This document shows positions 49,544 through 60,659 of a stretch of DNA of 64,000 bases, piece by piece. The DNA comes from Endocalyx cinctus. Lineage: Eukaryota; Ascomycota; Sordariomycetes; Amphisphaeriales; Apiosporaceae. The stretch is taken from NCBI GenBank assembly GCA_001600455.1, contig BCKC01000006.1:3534001-3598000 (forward strand). Direction: 5' to 3'. A program made the translations under genes and the position numbers. Within the stretch, counting starts at the first letter, position 1. Every line of letters starts with the position of its first letter. Below the pieces are notes generated by a model that saw only the letters and a list, made by a program, of their open reading frames with translations, did no database searches and was not told the origin of the DNA.

Positions 49544-51788
49544 TCAGATCAATCTTATCGCTTGGAGATTCTTTTCATCCTCTCTCATCCTCCTTGCTTC
49601 ATCAGAAGGTAGATGCATCCATCCAACTCGCTTCATTTCCATAAGATCACCTTCATTCTTCATATTCGTTAACACTAACCCAAAGTAGGTGCCATTCGGA
49701 TATTCGTCTTCATCCCCGCTGCTATTCTTCATCGTCGCGTCTTGCTTCTTGCTATCAATCTTCGTGGGGGGATGCCCGCCAATCACCAGCACGTATAGAT
49801 CGGGGAGCGTCCACTTTTCATCCGAGTTATTCCCGTGACGATCTCGATAATCAAACGAAACTCTGTTTCCCACCTCGTCGTCGGTATATTGCGTTTTAAA
49901 CCGTGGTAACGGAGTTATCCCTGCTCGCTTGAGCCGTACATCGTGGTCTATAACCTCCTTCTCGGCCCTACGCAGAGGGGCGAGCGGACCATAAATACGT
50001 AACCAAGCGTTTAGAACTTCGCCGTATGGATTTGACGTCTTCAAGTCGACGTGCCATTCCAAAACTTCTGATGTACTCTTCCAGCCGGTCCGAAGCCCGG
50101 TGGCGGCTATGCCGGCGTAGCTAGCCCAGCTCCAGCTCGGGCCTATGTATTCGTCTTCGGATCTTGCCTGAGGACCTCTCTCCCCAAGACCTTGCCACGA
50201 TATGCCCTCGATCAAGTTATCGCTCCAAAGTCCGGCAACGTACTTTGCTCCGAACCTCAGCTCAAATAATCTGGCTAGGCCGCTCAGTGCCGGCATCTTA
50301 TCCGAAGACCTCGTCACTTTTCTCCGGCCGTACACTCGTAGCACCTGATCCCAGAGCTGACGGTCCAAGCTAGGGTTAGATTCGCGAGCCTTTGCTCCTT
50401 TAAGACTCTGCCTCGCACCCTGTAGAGCCCCGTTTAAGCCGCAGAATCGATCATCCATAAAACAACCATCTTCACCGATAACGCCGGCGTCGCACTCAAA
50501 GTACATCTGACGGGTATTATAGTGCAGTACGCGCCGGGAAAGAATACGCTCCTGCAATGCCCACCCGCGCTTAGAGAGTGGCTCCGACCTGAACCCCCTG
50601 TAATCCCAATCCGCCTCATCTACGGGAAATATCTGCTGGACGTGTACTTGATTTGCGTAACCCGGGAAATCAGTTATGCTACAAGATCGGCGCTCGCGGG
50701 TATGGAAGCAGCCGCGGGTGGCATTATCTGCGCGATTTACGGCAATGACCACGTCTGCATCGGAGTAGATGTGAATCATCTCGGCTGATTCTCTTGCCCA
50801 ATCCTCGGGGCTATCTTGACAGATGCAGAGAGCGTCGATCCAGAGAAAATGAATATCGAGAGACCTGCAGATGTTGATTACATCGCGGAATGTCTTGGGA
50901 AGGTCTAAAATCTTTATACCAGACTTTCTCGATGCGAGAGAATCTCGAGTGGTTATGAAATGCGACCCATCCCCCCACTACGAAGCACGTTAGCGTAAGC
51001 ATTCCAGTGTGCGAGTGCTCTACTACTCGCAGGTAGGTCACACGTACGCAGTACGACAAAGCCGCATATCTACCGGTTTGGCCACGAGTGTCTACTAGCT
51101 TTACTACCTCACCGACGGGCCCGACATGAAGCAATCGAGACGGGAATGCGCGGCCTCCCTGAAGACAGCTCTTGTGATTATTGCGACATTCGTTTACCCA
51201 AGAAGCTGCAATATCTAAACAACGGGCTGATCCAGAATAAAGATCAGAGGGTCGAAGCTGAATAAGACTCGCCGATGCATTGTCTATAAACAATTAGTAA
51301 CATGGCACACTGGATTTTTGATTTGTCGATTACTAACCTGCTTCAACACTGAAAGAAACACCTCCGAGTAGATAGATAACGTTGGGTTCCAATTTGGGAT
51401 TCCTGGCGAATACGAGGAAACCTGAAGCTGAGCCGAAGCGCTTCGTCAGCCATAGCCTTTGCTTGGCTGGCACGCCATCGTGCTCTTGATAAAATTCTAT
51501 GAAATGCGCGCTTTTTTGGAATTCTTCAAATTGAGCAACCCATGCTTGAACGCAGTCTTGAACGACGGCGCAAATAGGGCAGTTCTCGGCGGCAGCGGCG
51601 GCTAATGAGTCGAGGTTTGGATGCCACGGAGTTCCTAAGGGGTCTTGGGGGATACCCCGACCGTAAGTACCATTGAAATGAAACGCTGGCATATCCATAT
51701 TGCCATTAATTAGAGAAAATGCGTCTCGTAGTGGTGGGCTCGGAAGCTCATGAAAAGGAACAGCTTCACATAATGTGCATAAAGACAT
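49544..51788 (-). CDS. HET-domain protein (heterokaryon-incompatibility type)
   Basis: Probable self/non-self recognition or defence protein; HET domains trigger cell death when incompatible fungal cells fuse. Exons (minus): 51788-51338, 51283-51048, 50977-49544, giving 706 aa. The N-terminus has a Cys-rich start (MSLCTLCEAV, NCPICAVV), common in this class. The HET domain begins at about residue 222: YAALSYCWGDG, then LPKTFRDVINICRSL, then LWIDALCICQDSPEDWARES, and later GWALQERILSRRVLHY. Intron 2 splits the signature exactly between Cys229 and Trp230. The C-terminal half (about 430-706) is a diverged region without a recognised domain. All core HET motifs are present and there is no internal stop, so the gene looks functional. 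The partner allele is unknown. Confidence 0.92.
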
Positions 51789-52548
51789 GATGACGTGATG
51801 GCTCGTACTCGTCTTCTTCTTCTGGATAATGATATAGATAATACAAGTGAGGGTTTATGATGAAAAAATGGTAAGCGTGGCTTATATCACTATTAGTTGA
51901 ATGAATCAAAGATTTATAAACACTGCCTCAGCTCGTGGTTAACACTAACCTACTATCGACTGTTCACGGAAAGGTTACAGCGACGTAAGTATATGCCCCG
52001 AAGCAGGCCAATAGGCGACAACATGGCAACTAGGGGGAAGGAGGCTCCTATCCCTTCGAAGTCGAATGCTACAGTGGAGCTGTGACAGGGGCTTTTGAAG
52101 CATTTCATTTGCCGTGCTGCTGTGTTCAGCTGAACAAAGACCTGAGAGGCCAAATTATACCGTAAGAAAATGAATTGTGTTGTAGGTTGTAAATCTATTA
52201 TGGGAGAGCAAAAAAAAAAAAAACTCTGAAAGTTGATTACTGCCTACTTAAAAGAATTTATAGGCCACAGCTGCAAAGGGAGAAGGATCTGGAACATTTA
52301 AACATAAATTTTATAGGTCACCCTGAGATCTATTGCATATATCTAACCCACAAAAAAGGAAATGGGGGAAGACATAAAATAATAAAAAACAGAGAAAACA
52401 AATCTTATATACAAGAGAAAAACTAAATGCGTCAATGTCGAATGATTACCAACCCCGTAACAGCTAACACCTTTTATAACCAATGCCCAGCTCGCTCTCT
52501 CTGCCTAATGCGCCTAATAAGTCTAATCCGAGTCGAATAGTTATGTGT
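51789..52548. other. Intergenic spacer upstream of the HET gene
   Basis: About 760 bp holding the HET promoter and the 3' flank of the HD-domain gene. An A run sits at 52210-52222. No gene is recognised. Confidence 0.6.
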
Positions 52549-53478
52549 TTAGAAGTTCATGTCGAAAGTTTCGCCGTGAATTCCTCGTCGGGTAACGGTG
52601 TTGGTGCTGTTGTTCTCGATGCCGAGAGCGTACTGGATCTGGTCGAAGGTGCGGTGACCGACGGAGCTGAAGCCGGGGACGAAGGCGTCACCGAAGTCCT
52701 GGATGATGGTGTTGTAGTGCGCATCGGGCTTGGTGGCGGCGAGCCAGGTGAAAGTGTCGTTGGTGGCGTAGATGACCTTGTTGTCGGGGAACTCCTCTCG
52801 GATGGAGACCCAGGGAGCCTCCGGCACGGCGGGGTTACGACCGCCGGGGTAATCGAAGTTGATAGAGTTCAAGATGAACTGCACGTTCACGTTCTTGTAA
52901 GGACCGATACCGGGAGTTCCGTGAAGAGAGATGCCGTCGAAGACCCAGCTGAGGCGCCAGTCGTCCCACTCGTGAGCAACCGAGCTACCCTTGATGAATT
53001 TTACGGCACCCAGAGCACCGTCAACCTCGAAACGTTTGTCGCTAGATTAATCGGTTAGTATATAGTTTTCCACATAGCTACCCGAGAGAGGGAGAAAGAA
53101 AGAGAGAGAGGAAGCGGCCGGAGTTGGAATAACTTACGCGCTGACATGAGGAGAGTCGGTAGTCTGATCCCAGCCCAGGTCGTGGAGGATGGTGCCCAAA
53201 GCGTGAGCCTCGATATCGATGCTATTCTTTAGCGTCTCGTTGGCGTTCAGAGCGGCAGCTCCGTACAACCAGGTTCGCATCGAGTGATAGTAGAGGTTAG
53301 GCTCAAAGTTCTCGATCATGGCACGAGCATCTCGCACGAGCTGGGTGTCGATGACCTCGACACCACCAACGACGGTGGTAGGGTAGTTGCTGCAGTTGGG
53401 CTTGGCGTGAGGATGGCCGCGGGCGCAGGTGGTGGCCACGGCAGCAGTGAACAGGGAAGAAAAGGCGATGTACTTCAT
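52549..53478 (-). CDS. Secreted HD-domain protein, cyanamide hydratase-like
   Basis: Predicted metal-dependent HD-superfamily enzyme. Exons (minus): 53478-53138 and 53041-52549, giving 277 aa. Residues 1-15 (MKYIAFSSLFTAAVA) form a signal peptide, so the protein probably enters the secretory pathway. HD-family features: His65 in NLYYHSMRTWLYG, His99-Asp100 in LGTILHDLGWD, and a later WVFDGISLHGTPGIG with Asp and His suited to metal binding. The layout resembles fungal cyanamide hydratase/urea hydro-lyase-type HD proteins, which are usually cytosolic; the substrate here is unknown. The intron (96 nt) joins Ala114 to DKRFEVDGALG. An N-glycosylation-type NETL and later NNST sites fit secretion. 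The upstream region is rich in purines on the plus strand. Confidence 0.78.
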
Positions 53479-53954
53479 TTTGAATATAGGAAGAGAAAAC
53501 TGCTAGGGTGAAGGAAAAATAAGACCTGAACTCCTGATAGATTAAGAAGGAAGAAAGGGAAAAAAAGAAAAAGAGAAAAACAAGGAAAAAGAAGAGAGAA
53601 GAATAGAGTATGAGGTGAGATGAGACTGGTGATGATGGTGAGTGAGAAGAAACAGATTTTTGCATGCGGAGAGATCAGATCTTTATGTCTTTTTTTTTTC
53701 ATCTCATATGTTGTCTATCGTGAAGATATCGGCCCCTCAAGTTCACAGATACAAGGAAGAGCACCAAGCGCAATACCAAGAGCTGAGAATGATAATCCAT
53801 TATTAGAGTATTTTTAATTAAGGGGATGAAAATAGTAAGCTTCTCGAGGGCAAATGCTCGGTATATCGAACAACGTAGGGTGAACTTTGGTAGAGATCTT
53901 GTTTAGATTGAATACCAAGCTTTGCGAGCCTCAACAAAACCACCGAAAGCCTTA

Positions 53955-53998
53955 CAGGCAGGCAGGCAGGCAGGCAGGCAGGCGGGCAGGCGGGCAGG
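53955..53998. repeat. CAGG/CGGG tetranucleotide microsatellite
   Basis: About 11 tandem tetramers, six or more perfect CAGG units followed by alternating CGGG and CAGG. The G-rich strand could form a stacked G-structure, but this is only an inference. Confidence 0.9.
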
Positions 53999-54991
53999 AT
54001 ACTAGATGTAAGCTACGATGCCTGCCAGTTCGGGATGCTAAGAACGAAGTTGGTCTTGGAATTAGTCATCTCCAAGCGGCGCTGAAGACGTTTTAAGAGG
54101 AAAAGTAAGAAAACCAAGACTTCCAAGACGACTTGGCAAAGGTTGGAAAGCTTCAAATAGTAACGAAGTAATCAATAAGCACAAGCTCCCCAGCATCTCA
54201 TAACGGTCAATCTAGACCGAACGAAAGGGCGCTATAATGATGATGATGGAATAGCGTCAGAGATATTAGATGCAGTGTATTCTGTATAATTGTACGCATA
54301 CAGACGTGGTAGGCCTATTCATTTCAAAGTAACGTCGCTTAAGTCCATCGGACTGGCTTGGCCGGCGCGTTATATCACTTCGGGAAAGTTGAGATAGACA
54401 TAGAGATGCGTATAAAGTCATTTATCCACCGTGGTAGTCGCCATGTGATCCAACGATGGTATATTTGGTAAATACTAAAGCACTGCTCGGGGCGTCTTAT
54501 CATATTGGCGTTTGAATGGTGATATAGACGATGCTTACTCTCTCGATCAGTTACGATGAATCAAGGCTCAAGATAGAAATTGGAAAGGGTAAACAAGCCT
54601 TGGGACTACGATCACAAACCGGTAGCGCTGATGCTTTAGATTACAAAACAGCCGTCGAGATAGAAGACAAAAGCGATTGATTGATCGATTGATTGATTGT
54701 TCGAAGAACTTCTTGGCTGGTTAGATTAGGGAAGAAGATGAAGAGCTGAAAAAGCTCAAAAGAGAGCCGGAAATAGATTCTCGGTTTAGTGCAGATCGAA
54801 CTTCTAAAAATAAGACAAATTTTACATGCATTAGAAGGGGGCTGGAGAATTGTAGGTACACTAGTAGCGATTGAATGTACCTAGCCGCCTACCTAAGCAC
54901 ATAGGCTATACTCCGTACTCAGTATACTTGCAGGTAATACAGCAGACAAAAACACCTACGTCTACTAGGTTAAGTACCTACTTAGGTACTT

Positions 54992-55057
54992 AAGTAGGTA
55001 CTTACTTGCCAAGTAGGTACTTACTTGCCAAGTAGGTACTTACTTGCCAAGTAGGTA
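54992..55057. repeat. 19-bp perfect tandem repeat (3.5 copies)
   Basis: Unit AAGTAGGTACTTACTTGCC at 54992-55010, 55011-55029 and 55030-55048, then a partial copy. The unit embeds the GTAGGTAC palindromic word of the dispersed micro-repeat family, so this looks like a local amplification of that motif. Confidence 0.9.
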
Positions 55058-56880
55058 TGTATTATCGCCTATGGGGAGAAATAGCACTAAGCATCCCTGA
55101 AATATAGGTACCTAGGTAGTAGACCTACAGAAGAGCTCAGTCCTACGTAAGGATACAATAAACCTTCCAAGGTTATCTTTTTACCTTTTAATCAAGCTGT
55201 TATCCATGGATATTTCTCCTACGAGGTTCCGAGAACCGCCAACTTCTCTTATGAAACTATATATATATATATATATATTTGGTATACTGGTAAAGCTATC
55301 AGCTATGGATATTCCAGCTGACGAACTATCAACATTACAGAAACAAGTAGAAAAAGTTTATTATCACATCCGTTAAACCGTCCATTAAAGAGTCGGCATG
55401 CCCCTACAATCCTCGTTCGTCCAAGTTAGTCATTTCATTTAGCCCTCCCTTTTCCGATCGGAATCATTTCAGCATAGCAGCTTATATGTTTGCAAATAAT
55501 CTCGTTAGTCGCTAAACCTTACTTTCCTGCACCAATCCCACTCATCACGAATCCGGATTCCAATCGTATCGTGGTCTTCTAGTTCAACCGAAAGCCAACG
55601 GAGTGAATTATTGCCGGTCAATAACGAAAGCAAATTCGGGTTTAGCCACGTTGCCACGAAAGCCCCGCCGCAACAAGCTAGATGATTGGTCAACAGAACC
55701 AGCGAGCCGCCTTCCCCTGGTTATTATGATATTTTGGTTCTCCTGGAATATCTATGGAGAGTCGGACAATTTCAAGCTCCGATACGAAGGCCTACGAGAC
55801 AGCTATTTGGTGCGATCGACCGGAAATTTGATAATTAAGTGAGTTACTGTTTTCCAGTTACGGGCTCTTTATATACGGCTGATGAAAAAGGAAAGTCTCG
55901 TTATCGATAAGCACGTATATGTAGAACCTACGATCCGAACAATTCGAGGTAAAAGTCATTCACCGTAGCTACTGAATTAAATACTTGTAACTATTAAAGA
56001 GGAACCCGGGCAGCCCCAGGATCGCGCTAGATAAGTACAACGAAGAAACTACACAGTACATAAGACGCTACGTAGTATATCTTGCGGAGGTGGGTCCTTA
56101 TAACCTGTCTCCTTATATCCATGGATGTAGTGTACGGGAGTACTCGACGCTTTGTTGATTTTGCTACCACCCACCCAGCCACCCTGTATGTATATGCGAG
56201 TTGAACGAAAACAAGCACTGGTTTACATACTTGTTTTTGTAATTAATTTGGTAACATAGGTATTATCCATAGTAGTCCTCGTATTGATTAAGTGTAAACT
56301 ATTTTTCGATGCTGCTTTCCAATCTGTCTAATAAAAATTATGACGAAGTACCCCGGGGCCATGTTCAAAGATAAAGCTAATAGGCCTAATACGCCTAATA
56401 CCTAGGTGGGTCAGAAAGTATGAACTATCGGGAATTAAACAGGTACCTAATTAACTGGATTGGCTGGCCATAACAACTTCAAAAGAAAAAAAAAAAAAGG
56501 GGGAAAATAAAACCCGTAACAATTTCTAACACTGCTACTATGCCTTGTTATACATCATCTTTCCAGTCCTCGCAAATTTTTCCCCATCTTCAATGTTCAA
56601 GCAGCGTGAGTGTGATATCAAACATAACATCAAACATGATAGATAACGTTAACGCTTAACGCCAATCATCCACTTCTTCTTTGCTCCACAGATTGCTGAA
56701 CCCCAGCCAACGCCAGACAGAAGTTCACTAACCCCGGCCTTGTTTAGTAGCCCCACTTACGCTCGTTCCAACCGTTATCTGCTTCTCGGCAGCTCGTCAC
56801 CCAGTTCCCGCGCAGCTTCATTCATTAACATCTCTAAGGTATGGCCGCGCCTTTATCCCATCTTCACTACACTACCAAAT

Positions 56881-58518
56881 ATGCTGCAAACGACAAACGT
56901 CACGAGATATGCAAGACTACGCACCAAGACGGGGTGTTTTACCTGTGATTTGCATTCCCTCCCTCCGCTCTACCGGCATCTACTAACCGAGACGTAGGCA
57001 GGAGACGGAGGATCAAGTGCGGCGAGGAAAGGCCGCGCTGCAAGAATTGCTCTAATATCGGTCATGACTGTGCCTGGCCCACGCCGCATGATCTCCGTGA
57101 TCGACGAAACTTCCCAAAAACAGGTCAAAATGTTGATCCGTCGTCAAATTCCCTCGCCCTCGTCTCGCCTGCGCGTGAGACCGGGACGGACGAGCGTAGG
57201 CTCGATATCGGCTTCAGCTGGAGACTAGACGGCGCCGGAATCGAGTGCGAGAGCGATGTTGAGCTTATCTACCATTTTCTCAATACTTTCATATCTGTCC
57301 TTGTGCTACCGACGTGGAACAGGAAGCACCTTTTAGAGTATCAGTCTGAACTGATTCCCATGATGATGCGCTCCCGAGGCGTTAAGTACGCCGTCCTAGC
57401 CTCGTGCGCGGCCAACAAATACACCCTTTCTAGTAACAATCGATACGAAAAGCTTGCCCTCGTCTACTATTCCCGGGCTGTGTGGCACGCGAACCAAGAG
57501 ATAAAAGAACTGCCCACCTCCCAACAAGCTCCCACCGACACGCTGGTAACCACGGTGGTTTACCTATATTTACATGATGTTGGTAGTTCTTCGAAACTCG
57601 CCCACCCTCTGATTACCCCCTTGCTAATATATGATTTGATAGTTATGGGGACTGGATACCTCGGTCGACCCACGGAGACACGTCACCGGCGCGGTAAAGA
57701 TGCTTAACATGAAGTATGATTACGCACCTTCTCAGGCTTCGTCACGACGTACGTTCGACATCTTTACTTCTGAAAGCATACTGTATCAGGCCTTCTTGTT
57801 GGCTATTAGGAGACCCTTCGCCCCTAATTTTTCCATCGACGCGCAATTCTTGGTTCGCATACAGCATATGCTCGACTCCCGGATTAACACGCACGGCTCA
57901 TCTCCCGATTCCAGTCCTATTCTAGGAGCGACTCAATTGCTATACCGCTTGATTTTGGATATCATCAACCTTAATGCGAGGCGGGAAAGCCGAGAGCGCG
58001 ATGACGCGCCACGTTTGAGGGCGGAAATGGCACGATGGGAAGCTAAAGTTCTTAATGAATATACCCAAGATAACTTTTCATTGGAAGATGCAGGCTTCTA
58101 TAAGAGCACTTTATCCCTGTATATCCTCGCAGCTTCGCTTCTCCTCGACTGGACGCTCGAGTCCTCCAGATCTAATACGCCCGTCGAACCCGTGGGATTC
58201 TTGAACGGATCTCTACCAACGAAGAGAGATGTAGATAAGACCTCCCACAGATGGCAGATTTCTTGTGCCTTTTCCATATTACGTCGACCGGGGGCTTGTG
58301 AAACTTGGGCCCGATGCTACTTAGGAACTTGGCCGATGCTAATATTTGGCTATGCCGTTGGCGATGACGGAGATATCATGCTAATAAGACATATGCTTTC
58401 TTATACAAGACATCTCATGGGCTACGGGGAAAACCAACGAATCTTGTGCGAATTAGAGGCTGTCTGGAGTGCTAGAGGTAATGGCTCTCATAATCCGATG
58501 GACGATCCCATAACTTAA
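56881..58518 (+). CDS. Zn2Cys6 transcription factor
   Basis: Likely nuclear regulator of 506 aa. Exons 56881-56944, 56998-57578, 57643-58518. The zinc cluster spans intron 1: Cys19-x2-Cys22-x6-Cys29-x6-Cys36-x2-Cys39-x6-Cys46, preceded by RLRTKTG, a common arrangement in this class. The remainder resembles the DUF3468-type fungal regulatory region (YHFLNTFISVLVLPTWNRKH, LASCAANKYTLS), consistent with a Pro1/UPC2-like architecture without proving it. The first intron uses the less usual donor GTGATT. The second intron is set at 57579-57642 to keep the frame into LWGLDTSVDP, and this boundary is the least certain. The only in-frame ATG before the zinc cluster is at 56881. The gene is convergent with the MFS gene; regulation of that transporter is speculative. 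Confidence 0.78.
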
Positions 58519-59030
58519 TTTTTCATCGAGAAAAAAAAAAAAATTACAACTGAACCTCTATAGTAAAGCATGATACAAAAGACCAAAACAAATGTTTACC
58601 TTTTTTTTTCTTGCCTTGATCCATAAAGCCTGATCACGGTTTGATATTATTTTCATGCATCCGCAGGTCCATGCATCAAAGGGATCTGCCCACATTTAAG
58701 CTTGAAGAGCTAACTCGTTATAATATTATTGTTTAAGCATACCTAGGTATTGGTATTCGATATGAATTCAAGTTCTAGTATCCCTCTTTACCGCAGTCAA
58801 TTTGTTACGCGATATAGAACTTTAGGATATTACTATATATGAAATTTTGATGGGAGGACTCTTGAAGTTATAATGACTACCGGTAAAGCTCATGTTGGGT
58901 GACTTATTAAGCATACAGTGGAATAAAAATACATTCTACGAAAAAAAAAGCCCAAATATCGTACTTGGACGTGAAAAATTGAACGCCTAGGAATTGCCGG
59001 AAGGCATTATGTCTGTGCGAAACCCGTCTT
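58519..59030. other. Convergent 3' spacer between regulator and MFS gene
   Basis: About 510 bp, AT-rich with short A and T runs. It should hold both 3' UTRs. No gene is seen. Confidence 0.65.
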
Positions 59031-60659
59031 TTAGTGTGACGGGTTGGTAATCCCCTTCTGAGCTAAATGCCAGTAACGTGGAGCGCTACGACGTCGAAGT
59101 GACTTGCCTTTCCAGATCATGAGCAGAAATGTGCTGGTACATGCAAGGGACAAGAAACCTGCCAGGATGAAACAATTCTGAAGGCCCATATTCGTGTACC
59201 ACGGCGTAATCCCGTATGAGATCGCAAATCCGAGGGTGTTTCGAATAATGATGATAGAAGTTGTTGACATACCGCTGATGTCTTTGAAACAGTCGACATT
59301 ATATGATAGCGCGATGGACCCGCCGGTAACGCAGCTAAACGTGAGGATGCCAAGACCAATCGCTAGGCCTGGCCAGCTGATATTGTGCTGCGCACCAACA
59401 CCCCAAATGATAAGGCCGGCGCACGAGAGGATCCCAGATAGCGCCAAAGGCCATAATCGTTGTTCCGGCTCTCGGATGCCTCCGTTACGACGAGCAAGCT
59501 TTAGCGTGAACCGGTCGGCAATCACTCCCGACCATACGCATCCCACAGCAGCCCCGATAAGAGGTCCGAGGTATATGAGCCCTACTTGGCTAGTTGACCA
59601 GTTGTAAGGAGCTACACTCAAAACCGGAGAAGTCGTCGCGTTCAGCACGTTATACCACGAGAGGTTAATACCGTAGATGAACCCTGCCCAAGCAATAGTC
59701 GGAAACTGAACGATGATCGGAAGCGGTAGTAGCATAGATTGGAGCATCCTTAGGGTCGATGGGCGACCTTTCATGTCCGAGAAGGGGTAAAGCTTTTGAA
59801 GATAGGTACGTTGTTTTGGAAACATCGCGCCAGCGGTCATCGACGATTCGCTCTGGTCATGGCTTTCAACTTTCTTCAGCGCGCCGGCCGAGGAGATAGT
59901 TCCGGGTTCGTTCTTCTGTCCGGAGACAGCTTCGTCCTCGAGGCCCTCCAGAGTTGATCGGAAATACATTGTCTCTTCCATGAAAAAGAAGACGATAATG
60001 AACCCAACTGCCGCGATAATAGCGCCAAAGTGCATGGTCCATCGCCAACCATACGCTTCCGCGAAGAAACCCGCCACGATCGGAGCTAAAAAGTTGGAGC
60101 CGAACAAAGCGAAGACGTAGAGGCTCATCCACGCTCCTCTCTCGTGCGCAAAGAAGATATCCGGAATGCTTACTTCGGGCAACGCTTCGATCGTACTCGT
60201 AAACAGTCCGATAAGAATGCGGTGGGCATACCATTCCCCTTCGGTCCGAGAGTACGCCGTCCAGACCATAAGCGGGACCGTGAAGAGCAGAGAGAAGAGG
60301 TAGACGCCGCGGCGGCCGTACGTCAAAGCAAGAGGCTGCGTAATCAGACATCCCCATCCGAGGAAAAGGAACTGGAGACCCGTTCCTCGCACCAGCGCCG
60401 CCGTAGAGATTCCCGTGTCTTGCGTGATATCGGAGAGAACAGAATACTGTAAGGTCCCCGGCACTCCGGTACCGAGAGTATATACCAACACCATGGCGAC
60501 GGCGACATACTTGCGCCGAGCACTCCAATTGAGAGGATCTTCGGGATCCGCGCTTGGCCGCGGCACAAGCTCTACAATACCATCTTTTCTCGATTCTGTT
60601 AGTTCGACAAGGTGTACGGTGCCCGGAACGACCTCGGGGTGTTGCTCGACAGAAGTCAT
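59031..60659 (-). CDS. MFS transporter, DHA1-type (Hol1/multidrug-like)
   Basis: Intronless 542-aa membrane transporter, probably a proton antiporter at the plasma membrane. After a hydrophilic N-terminus comes DPEDPLNWSARRKY, the entry sequence seen in fungal DHA1 permeases, followed by about 12 hydrophobic segments (YVAVAMVLVYTLGTGVPGTL first). A large cytoplasmic loop (about residues 215-290) lies between segments 6 and 7. The loop-2 region reads ALTYGRRGVYL, in place of the usual GxxxDRxGRR-type motif A, and the Arg-rich tail is KGKSLRRRSAPRYW. The start is the ATG at 60659, because the longer frame begins at a TTG. Substrates could be polyamines, cations or drugs. It is not one of the SIT-type siderophore importers, so a link with sidC/sidA is not supported. 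Confidence 0.87.
   Translation of the reverse strand: MTSVEQHPEVVPGTVHLVELTESRKDGIVELVPRPSADPEDPLNWSARRKYVAVAMVLVYTLGTGVPGTLQYSVLSDITQDTGISTAALVRGTGLQFLFLGWGCLITQPLALTYGRRGVYLFSLLFTVPLMVWTAYSRTEGEWYAHRILIGLFTSTIEALPEVSIPDIFFAHERGAWMSLYVFALFGSNFLAPIVAGFFAEAYGWRWTMHFGAIIAAVGFIIVFFFMEETMYFRSTLEGLEDEAVSGQKNEPGTISSAGALKKVESHDQSESSMTAGAMFPKQRTYLQKLYPFSDMKGRPSTLRMLQSMLLPLPIIVQFPTIAWAGFIYGINLSWYNVLNATTSPVLSVAPYNWSTSQVGLIYLGPLIGAAVGCVWSGVIADRFTLKLARRNGGIREPEQRLWPLALSGILSCAGLIIWGVGAQHNISWPGLAIGLGILTFSCVTGGSIALSYNVDCFKDISGMSTTSIIIIRNTLGFAISYGITPWYTNMGLQNCFILAGFLSLACTSTFLLMIWKGKSLRRRSAPRYWHLAQKGITNPSH

Larger units (their letters stand above)
53479..56880. other. Intergenic DNA with tandem and micro-repeats
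   Basis: About 3.4 kb between divergent genes. It contains a CAGG/CGGG tetranucleotide array, a GATT-rich tract near 54677-54698, a 19-bp tandem repeat, CTAGGTAGGTACC-type words (54880-55110) and a TA run near 55258-55280. Two overlapping short frames at 55505-55842 (opposite strands) show no domain. No gene is called. Confidence 0.6.

Noticed and set aside
53955..53998. Possible CRISPR-like or telomere-like array
   Set aside because: It is an uninterrupted tetranucleotide microsatellite without spacers and does not match the TTAGGG telomere unit.
59031..60659. Idea that the MFS transporter is the siderophore importer of the cluster
   Set aside because: The sequence has the DPLNW entry of DHA1 permeases rather than the 14-helix SIT layout, and it lies about 16 kb beyond sidA with unrelated genes between.
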